64,000 nucleotides of DNA from Neorhizobium populisoli. GTDB taxonomy: Bacteria; Pseudomonadota; Alphaproteobacteria; Rhizobiales; Rhizobiaceae. The translations under genes and the position numbers were made by a program. Of this stretch, positions 34,248 through 41,665 are shown in pieces (position 1 is the stretch's first letter; every line of letters begins with the position of its first letter). The notes below the pieces were generated by a model. The model was given only the letters and a program-made list of their open reading frames with translations. It did not search any database and had not been told where the DNA came from. The stretch lies in contig NZ_JAHYCB010000017.1 in the NCBI RefSeq assembly GCF_019430945.1, forward strand, positions 20,333 to 84,332, given 5' to 3'.

Positions 34248-34535
34248 ATGAAAATGTATGTCATGTCGCTCGGCGCGGGTCTCATCGTCGGGATCGTCTA
34301 CAGCCTCCTGAACGTCCGTTCGCCCGCCCCGCCCGTCGTCGCCCTGGTCGGCCTGCTCGGCATTCTGGTCGGCGAGCAGTTCCTTCCTCTCGCCAGGACG
34401 CTGCTGGCGCAGGAACCCGCAGCGGTCTCTTGGATCAACCAGATCAGGCCGCATATTTTCGGCCACCTCCCGAAAGGCGCAAAGCAGGGCGAGCTGGCTC
34501 AGCGGCCGACGACCGATATAGAGGGGCAGAGCTGA
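34248..34535 (+). CDS. XapX-domain small membrane protein
   Basis: A 95-residue protein with two hydrophobic stretches; the first 50 residues (MKMYVMSLGAGLIVGIVYSL, then PPVVALVGLLGILVGEQ) fit the XapX domain. XapX proteins accompany xanthosine or amidohydrolase-type genes in several bacteria without a defined function. The stop overlaps the amidohydrolase start (TGATG), so both are translated together. Confidence 0.75.
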   Translation: MKMYVMSLGAGLIVGIVYSLLNVRSPAPPVVALVGLLGILVGEQFLPLARTLLAQEPAAVSWINQIRPHIFGHLPKGAKQGELAQRPTTDIEGQS

Positions 34536-36514
34536 TGACGACGCGCCGGACCTTTCTTGGCGGGGCGTCCAGCCTCGCCTTCTCGAACCTCTTCTCCCCG
34601 GCGAGAGCCGCCGATCCCAACCACAGAGTAGACACGATGCATCCCGACCTAATCCTCCATAACGGTCGCGTGACCACGCTCGACCGCGCAAACCCGAATG
34701 CGACCGCGATTGCCATCAAGGATGGTCTCTTCCTGGAAGTCGGCGCTGACAGCGACATCATGGCGCTCGCCGGATCCTCCACGAAGATCATCGACCTGAA
34801 GGGCAAGCGGGTTCTGCCCGGCCTGATCGACAACCACACTCACGTGGTGCGCGGCGGCCTGAACTACAATATGGAACTGCGCTGGGACGGCGTTCGCTCG
34901 CTGGTGGATGCCATGGAAATGCTGAAGCGGCAGGTGGCGATCACGCCGGCCCCGCAATGGGTTCGCGTTGTCGGCGGCTTCACCGAACACCAGTTTGCCG
35001 AAAAGCGCCTGCCGACAATCGAGGAGATCAATGCTGTCGCGCCCGATACGCCGGTCTTCCTGCTGCATCTCTACGACCGCGCGCTGCTGAACGGCGCCGC
35101 CCTGCGAGCCGTCGGCTACACCCGCGACACGCCGAATCCGCCCGGTGGCGAGATTACCCGCGATGCCAACGGCAACCCGACTGGTCTGCTGCTGGCCACG
35201 CCAAATGCAGGTATCCTGTATTCGACGCTTGGAAAGGGACCGAAGCTTCCGTTTGATTACCAGGTGAATTCGACCCGCCACTTCATGCGGGAACTGAACC
35301 GCCTTGGGATCACTGGTGTGATCGATGCGGGCGGCGGCTCTCAGAACTACCCCGACGATTACGAGGTCATCCAGAAGCTCTCCGACGAGAACCAGATGAC
35401 CGTACGTCTAGCCTACAACCTCTTCACCCAAAAGCCCAAGGAAGAGAAGCAGGACTTTCTCAACTGGACATCCTCGGTCAAATATAAGCAGGGTAACGAC
35501 TATTTCCGTCACAATGGTGCCGGCGAAATGCTGGTCTTCTCGGCCGCCGACTTCGAGGACTTCCGCCAGCCGCGTCCGGAAATGGGCCCGGAGATGGAAG
35601 GCGAACTGGAAGAGGTAGTGCGGGTTCTGGCCGAAAACCGTTGGCCATGGCGCCTGCATGCGACCTATGACGAGACCATCTCGCGTTCACTCGACGTTTT
35701 CGAAAAGGTCAACAAGGACATTCCCCTCGAAGGCCTGAACTGGTTCTTCGACCATGCCGAGACCATCTCCGACCGCTCCATCGACCGGATTGCGGCGCTC
35801 GGCGGCGGCATCGCCACGCAGCACCGCATGGCCTATCAGGGTGAGTATTTCGTCGAGCGCTATGGCCACGGCGTCGCGCAGGCCACGCCGCCGACCAAGC
35901 GCATGCTGGAAAAGGGCGTCAACGTCTCGGCGGGCACCGATGCCACGCGCGTCGCCTCGTACAATCCGTGGGTTTCGCTGTCGTGGATGGTGACCGGCAA
36001 GACGGTCGGCGGCATGCAGCTCTATCCGCGCGCCAACTGCCTCGACCGCGAGACGGCGCTTCGCATGTGGACGGAAAAGGTCACATGGTTCTCCAACGAG
36101 GAAGGCAAGAAGGGCCGCATCGAGAAGGGGCAGTTCGCCGATCTCGTGGTGCCCGACAAGGACTTCTTCGCCTGCGCCGAAGACGAGATTTCCTTCCTCG
36201 TGTCGGAACTCACCATGGTTGGCGGCAAGATCGTCTATGGTGCCGGCGACTTCAAGGCGCTGGACGAGAACGCTCTCCCGCCTGCCATGCCGGACTGGTC
36301 GCCGGTGCGCAAGTTCGGCGGCTATGCGGCCTGGGGAGAACCGGAAGGCGCAGGTGCGCGCTCGCTCCGCCGTACGGCGATCTCGACCTGTGGCTGCGCC
36401 AGCGACTGCGGCGTGCATGGCCACGACCATGCCGGTGCCTGGACCGCGAAACTTCCGATCGCAGACCTCAAGGGTTTCTTCGGCGCGCTTGGCTGCTCCT
36501 GCTGGGCGGTCTGA
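34535..36514 (+). CDS. Tat-exported YtcJ-type amidohydrolase with Cys/His-rich tail
   Basis: A 659-residue enzyme. A Tat-type signal (TTRRTFLGGASSLAFSNLFS) is followed by an amidohydrolase barrel with the metal-site HxH in GLIDNHTHVV, later His in LHATYDET and FDHAETI, and Asp in SAGTDATRV. The last 50 residues are unusual: CGCASDCGVHGHDH and a final GCSCWAV, giving a possible metal-binding tail. YtcJ-like proteins hydrolyse C-N bonds of unknown substrates. It is the last gene of the isochorismatase/XapX unit and is followed by a terminator. Confidence 0.82.
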   Translation: MTTRRTFLGGASSLAFSNLFSPARAADPNHRVDTMHPDLILHNGRVTTLDRANPNATAIAIKDGLFLEVGADSDIMALAGSSTKIIDLKGKRVLPGLIDNHTHVVRGGLNYNMELRWDGVRSLVDAMEMLKRQVAITPAPQWVRVVGGFTEHQFAEKRLPTIEEINAVAPDTPVFLLHLYDRALLNGAALRAVGYTRDTPNPPGGEITRDANGNPTGLLLATPNAGILYSTLGKGPKLPFDYQVNSTRHFMRELNRLGITGVIDAGGGSQNYPDDYEVIQKLSDENQMTVRLAYNLFTQKPKEEKQDFLNWTSSVKYKQGNDYFRHNGAGEMLVFSAADFEDFRQPRPEMGPEMEGELEEVVRVLAENRWPWRLHATYDETISRSLDVFEKVNKDIPLEGLNWFFDHAETISDRSIDRIAALGGGIATQHRMAYQGEYFVERYGHGVAQATPPTKRMLEKGVNVSAGTDATRVASYNPWVSLSWMVTGKTVGGMQLYPRANCLDRETALRMWTEKVTWFSNEEGKKGRIEKGQFADLVVPDKDFFACAEDEISFLVSELTMVGGKIVYGAGDFKALDENALPPAMPDWSPVRKFGGYAAWGEPEGAGARSLRRTAISTCGCASDCGVHGHDHAGAWTAKLPIADLKGFFGALGCSCWAV

Positions 36515-36539
36515 GACCATCTTCTCATGAATGAATGGA

Positions 36540-36572
36540 CGGGCAGCGGTGAGACCGCTGCCCGTTTCGTTT
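36540..36572 (+). terminator. Intrinsic terminator after the amidohydrolase gene
   Basis: GGGCAGCGGT (36541-36550) pairs with ACCGCTGCCC (36554-36563) around a three-base loop, then TTTCGTTTCC. A clear transcription stop for the unit upstream. Confidence 0.8.
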
Positions 36573-36587
36573 CCGACCTAGGCAGAT

Positions 36588-36606
36588 TATTGCAATTAAT
36601 GCAATG
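36588..36606. promoter_or_regulatory. TATTGCAATT motif pair before the DoxX gene
   Basis: TATTGCAATT (36588-36597) runs directly into a second AATGCAATG (36598-36606), with a further GTGCAATTG about 20 bases on. This is the densest cluster of the motif in the region. Confidence 0.55.
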
Positions 36607-36717
36607 AAATGGAAATTATTCGTGCAATTGCGAGATAACGCCGTCCAGGACAATATCGCTCCATCGAACAAACGCCGGTGCCGCTCGAACCGACCGGCCG
36701 AGCTTGCAGGAGCAACC

Positions 36718-37155
36718 ATGACCAGCCACTCCCTTTCAACAGCGCGCGGGGTTCTCGCCGACATCGCAGCGGCACCCGCCCTGCGGACGACTGCGCTTCT
36801 CGCGCTCTGCGCCGCCTACATTCAGGGGCCGCTCACCAAGATTACCGATTTCAACGGTGCGCTTGCCGAGATGGATCATTTCGGCCTGCACCCCGCAGCG
36901 TTCTTTGCGGTGACCGTCATCGTCTTCGAACTGACGGCCTCTACGATGGTCGTCTCGGGTTTGCTGCGCTGGGCCGGCGCTCTCTCCCTTGCATGCTTTA
37001 CCATCATTGCCACCTTCATCGCGCTGCGCTTCTGGGAAATGGCGCCGGGCATGGAGCGCATGATGGCAACCAACGCCTTCTTTGAACATCTTGGTCTTGC
37101 CGGGGCCTTCATCCTGGTTGCGGCATACGACCTCACAAAGGGAGCAGGCAAATGA
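36718..37155 (+). CDS. DoxX-family membrane protein
   Basis: A 145-residue integral membrane protein with four predicted helices, fitting the DoxX/DoxD-like family (LTKITDFNGALAEMDHFGLH, then ELTASTMVVSGLLRW). The ATG at 36718 follows a GCAGGAG site. It overlaps the following MFS gene as ATGA. DoxX proteins are membrane partners in thiol or quinone redox reactions in several bacteria. Confidence 0.8.
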   Translation: MTSHSLSTARGVLADIAAAPALRTTALLALCAAYIQGPLTKITDFNGALAEMDHFGLHPAAFFAVTVIVFELTASTMVVSGLLRWAGALSLACFTIIATFIALRFWEMAPGMERMMATNAFFEHLGLAGAFILVAAYDLTKGAGK

Positions 37156-38750
37156 GCGCGCCCAAGTCCTCCGGAGGCACGTTCGCGCCTCTTGCACAGC
37201 CCGTCTTCGCCGTCCTGTGGGCCGCCACAGTCCTCGGCAACACCGGAAGTTTTATGCGCGACGTCGCAAGTTCGTGGTTGATGACGGATCTTTCAGCTTC
37301 GCCCGCCGCCGTCGCCATGGTTCAGGCAGCTGGGACCTTGCCGATCTTCCTGCTCGCCATTCCGGCAGGCGTCCTCACGGACATCCTCGACCGTCGCAAG
37401 TTCCTCATCGCGGTGCAAATCCTGCTGGCATCAGTGAGCATCTCACTGATGGTTCTTTCGCAGACCGGTATGCTTTCGGTGAGCGCACTTGTGAGCCTGA
37501 CCTTCCTGGGCGGCATCGGCGCCGCGTTGATGGGGCCGACCTGGCAGGCGATCGTTCCCGAGCTCGTAAAGCGGGAAGATGTGAAAAGCGCGGTCGCCCT
37601 TAACTCGCTGGGCATCAATATCGCCCGATCTATAGGACCGGCGGCTGGCGGCCTGCTTCTCGCCGCCTTCGGCGCGGGGATCACCTACGGCGCCGACGTC
37701 GCCAGCTACATCGTCGTGATCGCCGCTTTGCTCTGGTGGCCGCGCGCCAGGAAGACCAGCAACGCGCTTCAGGAAAACTTCTTCGGCGCCTTCCGTGCCG
37801 GCCTCCGGTACACCCGCTCCAGCAGACCGCTTCACGTCGTCCTTCTGCGGGCAGCGATCTTCTTCGCCTTCTCCAGCGCAGTCTGGGCCCTCCTTCCGCT
37901 GGTAGCGCGGCAACTGCTCGGCGGTGATGCCAGCTTCTACGGCATCCTCCTCGGCGCGGTCGGCGCAGGCGCGATCGGAGGGGCCCTCATCATACCGAGA
38001 CTGCGCCAACGCATGGACTCCGACGGCCTGCTTCTGAGCGCCGCCATCGTTACCGCAGGCGTCATGGGAATACTTGCACTTGCACCGCCAAAGATCGTGG
38101 CGATCGTCGCGCTTCTCTTCCTTGGCGCTGCCTGGATCACCGCCCTGACGACGCTGAACGGCACGGCACAGTCCGTTCTGCCGAACTGGGTGCGCGGTCG
38201 TGGTCTGGCCATCTACCTCACCGTGTTCAACGGCGCGATGACGGCTGGCAGCCTCGGCTGGGGCGCGGTTGGTGAAGCCGTCGGCATCCAGTCCACCCTG
38301 CTTATCGGCGCGGCAGGTCTGCTTGTTGCTGGCTTCATCATGCACCGCGTGAAGCTTCCGGCAGGCGAAGCTGACCTCGTCGCCTCCAACCACTGGCCCG
38401 AGCCGCTTGTGGCCGAACCCGTCGCACATGACCGCGGCCCGGTTCTGATCCTGATCGAATACAAGGTCGAGAAGCATCACCGCACCGCTTTCCTGCACGC
38501 CCTCGATCAGCTCTCCCAGGAACGTCGTCGTGACGGCGCCTATGGCTGGGGCGTCACCGAAGACTCGGCCGACCCGGAAAAGATCGTCGAGTGGTTCATG
38601 GTCGAATCCTGGGCGGAGCATCTTCGGCAGCACCAGCGGGTTTCGAACGCCGACGCCGACCTGCAGGGAAAGGTTCTCGCCTATCATGCCGGCACGGACA
38701 AGCCGGTCGTCCGCCACTTCCTGACGATCAACCGGCCCGGCACGGCCTGA
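37152..38750 (+). CDS. MFS transporter with C-terminal monooxygenase-like domain
   Basis: A 532-residue protein. Residues about 15-405 form a 12-helix major facilitator of the MFS_3 type (DRRKFLIAVQILLASVSISL after helix 2), and about 425-525 form a soluble dimeric alpha-beta barrel resembling the ABM domain (ILIEYKVEKHHRTAFLHALD). This fusion is known in the MFS_3 family. The gene is coupled to the DoxX gene (ATGA). It probably exports a compound produced or sensed by the cluster. Confidence 0.8.
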   Translation: MSAPKSSGGTFAPLAQPVFAVLWAATVLGNTGSFMRDVASSWLMTDLSASPAAVAMVQAAGTLPIFLLAIPAGVLTDILDRRKFLIAVQILLASVSISLMVLSQTGMLSVSALVSLTFLGGIGAALMGPTWQAIVPELVKREDVKSAVALNSLGINIARSIGPAAGGLLLAAFGAGITYGADVASYIVVIAALLWWPRARKTSNALQENFFGAFRAGLRYTRSSRPLHVVLLRAAIFFAFSSAVWALLPLVARQLLGGDASFYGILLGAVGAGAIGGALIIPRLRQRMDSDGLLLSAAIVTAGVMGILALAPPKIVAIVALLFLGAAWITALTTLNGTAQSVLPNWVRGRGLAIYLTVFNGAMTAGSLGWGAVGEAVGIQSTLLIGAAGLLVAGFIMHRVKLPAGEADLVASNHWPEPLVAEPVAHDRGPVLILIEYKVEKHHRTAFLHALDQLSQERRRDGAYGWGVTEDSADPEKIVEWFMVESWAEHLRQHQRVSNADADLQGKVLAYHAGTDKPVVRHFLTINRPGTA

Positions 38751-38798
38751 GAAGAAAGGGAGGCTGGTCTCCCGCCTCCTGCATAATTTCAAAAAAGG

Positions 38799-38828
38799 CA
38801 ATTATCTCGAAACAATTGCTACAATTGT
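38799..38828. promoter_or_regulatory. CAATTG motif cluster before the Tat hydrolase gene
   Basis: GGCAATTATC is followed by CAATTG (38813-38818) and CAATTG (38822-38827), forming the inverted repeat ACAATTGCTACAATTGT. This recalls, but does not repeat exactly, the TATTGCAATT sites of the same cluster. Confidence 0.4.
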
Positions 38829-38912
38829 TGGCTCACGCGTTTCTGGTCAATATACGTTCATCAGACGAGCACGGGGGCGCAAATACCAGGCGCCGATCAC
38901 CGAGAAACCGAT

Positions 38913-39893
38913 ATGACAATGAACGATCTTCCCGTGACGCGCCGAGGCGCCCTGCTCTCCGGAGCCGCCGCCGCTGCCGCCTTGGCACTCCCAGCTTCCC
39001 TTTCCCTTGCGGCAGATGCTGCTTCCACCCATCACTCCATCGAAGGAACAACGACCATGAACACTGTAACCACCAAGGACGGCGTCGAAATCTTCTATAA
39101 GGATTGGGGTCCAAAGGACGCCCAGCCGATCGTCTTCCACCACGGCTGGCCGCTGTCGTCGGACGACTGGGACGCGCAGATGCTGTTCTTCCTCCAGAAC
39201 GGCTATCGCGTTGTCGCCCATGACCGTCGTGGACATGGCCGGTCGGCTCAGGTCTCCGAAGGTCACGACATGGATCATTATGCCGCCGACGCCTTCGCCG
39301 TCGCCGAAGCGCTCGACCTCAAGAACGCCGTCCATATCGGCCACTCGACAGGGGGCGGCGAAGTTGCCCGCTATGTCGCCCGACACGGCGGGCCTGCCGG
39401 TCGCGTTGCCAAGGCCGTGCTTGTCTCTGCAGTTCCGCCGCTCATGCTCAAGACCCCGGCCAATCCCGAAGGACTACCCCTCGAGGTGTTCGACGGCTTC
39501 CGCTCGGCGCTGGCCGCCAACCGGGCACAGTTCTTCCGCGACGTTCCGGCCGGCCCGTTCTACGGCTTCAACCGTGACGGCGCCACGGCCTCCGAAGGTG
39601 TGATCCAGAACTGGTGGCGGCAGGGCATGATGGGCAGCGCCAAGGCGCACTACGATGGCATCAAGGCGTTTTCCGAGACTGATCAGACGGAAGACCTGAA
39701 GGCAATCAGTGTTCCGACGCTGGTTCTGCATGGCGAGGACGACCAGATCGTTCCGATCGGCGACGCGGCGCACAAGTCTATCAAGCTTCTCAGGACCGGT
39801 ACGCTCAAGACCTATCCGGGCTTCTCGCACGGCATGCTGACGATCAATGCCGACGTCCTCAATGCAGACCTACTGACCTTCGTTAGGGGCTGA
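38913..39893 (+). CDS. Tat-exported perhydrolase/chloroperoxidase-type alpha/beta hydrolase
   Basis: A 326-residue hydrolase. The N-terminus has twin arginines and a hydrophobic stretch (VTRRGALLSGAAAAAALALP), a Tat signal. The mature part resembles non-haem chloroperoxidases: HHGWPLSSDDWD, the Ser nucleophile in IGHSTGGGEVARYV, Asp in GEDDQIVPI and His in FSHGML. A second in-frame ATG at 39058 would give a cytosolic form, so dual location is possible. It is the last unit of the LysR-headed cluster. Confidence 0.85.
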   Translation: MTMNDLPVTRRGALLSGAAAAAALALPASLSLAADAASTHHSIEGTTTMNTVTTKDGVEIFYKDWGPKDAQPIVFHHGWPLSSDDWDAQMLFFLQNGYRVVAHDRRGHGRSAQVSEGHDMDHYAADAFAVAEALDLKNAVHIGHSTGGGEVARYVARHGGPAGRVAKAVLVSAVPPLMLKTPANPEGLPLEVFDGFRSALAANRAQFFRDVPAGPFYGFNRDGATASEGVIQNWWRQGMMGSAKAHYDGIKAFSETDQTEDLKAISVPTLVLHGEDDQIVPIGDAAHKSIKLLRTGTLKTYPGFSHGMLTINADVLNADLLTFVRG

Positions 39894-39959
39894 CGATCAG
39901 GAGGACGGGGGCTCCGAACCTCCGTCGTCTTTCTCTCTTCCCACGTGCTTGGACCTATC

Positions 39960-40673
39960 ATGTCTCTGAATTCTTCCCTCGAAGCGCCTCTCTTCAGGGC
40001 GATGGAACTCACGTCCGATCTCGTCCTGAAGACGTTGCGGGCGGTGGACGACGAAGGACCGGAGCCGGATCGCACGCCGATCACTGCCGTGCAACTCGAC
40101 GAACTGGTCCGCAGGGTCGAGCAGGAAGCGGCCGGCGACGATCTCTGGATCTTCGCCTACGGCTCACTGTTATGGCACCCGGGCTTCGAACCCACGGCAA
40201 GCGAACCCGCAGTCGCCCATGGTTGGCATCGGGCGTTCTCGCTTCGCATCCAGCGGCTGAGAGCGACAACTGACGCGCCGGGTCTCATGCTGGCCCTCCG
40301 GCCTGGAGGAAGCTGCTCGGGCGTCGTCCTGAGAATGTCGGCGAAGAACCGTGACGAGGATCTCCGCATCTTGCTTGCCCGCGAAATCCGGTATGCGGAA
40401 GTCAGCGACATGATGCGCTGGGTATGGGTTCGCACCCCTTCGGGAAGGCGGCGAGCGCTCACCTTCTGGGCAAGCCCGAAGGCATCGCCGCTGACGGAGA
40501 AGATTGCGCTCGAAGAGGCTGCCGCGCTCTTGGCACAGGCCTGCGGTCCCGCCGGTTCCTGCGCCGAATACCTCAGACGAACGGTCGTCGACCTTGCCGG
40601 GCGAAACATATACGACAGGAACCTTTGGCGGCTGCAGGCGCTGGTTGCCGCAAGACTGCGAGGCGAGGTTTAG
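39960..40673 (+). CDS. chaC: ChaC-type gamma-glutamylcyclotransferase
   Basis: A 237-residue protein with the family signature IFAYGSLLWHPGFE (YGSL loop at about 71-74) and conserved hydrophobic core to about residue 230. ChaC enzymes break glutathione into 5-oxoproline and Cys-Gly. The start at 39960 follows five residues of upstream frame without conservation. Bacterial ChaC homologues link to glutathione turnover; here it follows a cluster of electrophile-handling genes. Confidence 0.83.
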   Translation: MSLNSSLEAPLFRAMELTSDLVLKTLRAVDDEGPEPDRTPITAVQLDELVRRVEQEAAGDDLWIFAYGSLLWHPGFEPTASEPAVAHGWHRAFSLRIQRLRATTDAPGLMLALRPGGSCSGVVLRMSAKNRDEDLRILLAREIRYAEVSDMMRWVWVRTPSGRRRALTFWASPKASPLTEKIALEEAAALLAQACGPAGSCAEYLRRTVVDLAGRNIYDRNLWRLQALVAARLRGEV

Positions 40674-40737
40674 CGGCAAGCTGCGTTCTGTCCGATCTAA
40701 ACAGAGGCTCGTCCGGCCCGGCCGGGGTCGACAACAA

Positions 40738-40776
40738 AAAAGGTCGGGCGAAATCGCACCGGCCTTTCATTCGTCT
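40738..40776. terminator. Probable intrinsic terminator
   Basis: An imperfect stem (AAAGGTCGGGCG with CGCACCGGCCTTT, G-U pairs allowed) lies 65 bases after the ChaC stop. A T run follows the stem on the minus strand, so it could serve transcripts from either direction. Confidence 0.5.
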
Positions 40777-41024
40777 TCCTATCCCTGCCAGTACATCCGT
40801 GCTCAAAGCCAGTAGACGAGGCATCGCGAGCGGCACTATCTTAAGCGCTCATCAACGATGCCGATGACCGATATCCAGTTGCGCAATCTGTTGATATCAA
40901 GGCGATGTCCCATCGTATTGGCTGTTGGGCTCGGCGCCGCTCCCTGGATTTCGCCGATAGTGCCCCAAACGCGCGGGCGAGAGCGAGTTCGGCGATGACG
41001 GGCGGCACCTTGAATCCGGTCATG
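40777..41024. other. Gene-free interval
   Basis: About 250 bases between the ChaC terminator and a decayed minus-strand gene. A minus-strand frame crosses it without a start or a recognisable motif; nothing is supported. Confidence 0.5.
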
Positions 41025-41424
41025 TCACGTATCAAAAGACTCTTCCCATTCCGCCCCATGACCCAGCAGCGCCGACATTCGCCCGCACAGTAGCCCCCAG
41101 TCGAAATCGTCCCATCCCAGGTTCTTCTTTCCGTACTTCCGCTCCATGCGTCGGGCGGCTTTTTCGGCCGTATCAAAGACTGTTTTTTGCTCCGGTTTCA
41201 AAGGCCGCTCGCCGCTCTCGATCTGCTCGACCCACACCATGTGGCGGTTCCACCAGACTGCCCCAGAACTCGTTGTAGGCCGCCAGCATCGCGGCGTCGT
41301 TCCGGCGAAGGACGACGGGCCAGAACCACCCCTCCACCTCGCCGGAGGGAATCCATTCGACCTTGTCGCCCTCGTTCGTGTAGCCGATCGTGTGCCAATT
41401 AGGTCCCTTCTCGCCAGCACGCAC
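41025..41424 (-). pseudogene. Frameshifted hypothetical gene
   Basis: Two minus-strand frames make one protein. The 5' part (41424 onward) reads MRAGEKGPNWHTIGYTNEGD to AMLAAYNEFWGSLVE. Near 41250 the frame moves and continues as MVWVEQIESGERPLKPEQKT to a TGA at 41025. One frame change accounts for the split. The joined product would be about 130 residues, helical, of unknown family. The lesion may be real or a sequencing slip. Confidence 0.5.
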
Positions 41425-41477
41425 CGGGTCATGAGTCTGGGCCTTCGTCCGGGAGATCCCGGATATGGTCTGTCTCT

Positions 41478-41561
41478 GCAGGTGTCGCAGTAAACGCCCT
41501 TAACCTGCTCGACAATGATTGTTTGGCCTCGGTACGGGAAATTGAGGTCGCTCGTGCGCAT
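41478..41561 (-). pseudogene. Stub of an MqsA-type antitoxin
   Basis: The minus strand starts MRTSDLNFPYRGQTIIVEQV and reaches VYCDTC before turning into unrelated sequence. The first 28 residues match the second half of the MqsA N-terminal zinc domain (aromatic-Arg-Gly pattern, then CxxC). The first CxxC and the whole HTH domain are absent and no toxin gene lies nearby. Likely a broken toxin-antitoxin remnant. Confidence 0.4.
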
Positions 41562-41665
41562 TCATTTTTCCTGATGCGCAGTAAAGACACTTCATCGAAA
41601 AACCTTCCTCTTGTCGACGTCTGAAGATGACCTTTCCCACCGCATCTTGGAAGCTCGGAAGCACG

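Noticed and set aside
37443..38801. 452-residue minus-strand frame
   Set aside because: Shadow of the MFS gene with no membrane or motif logic.
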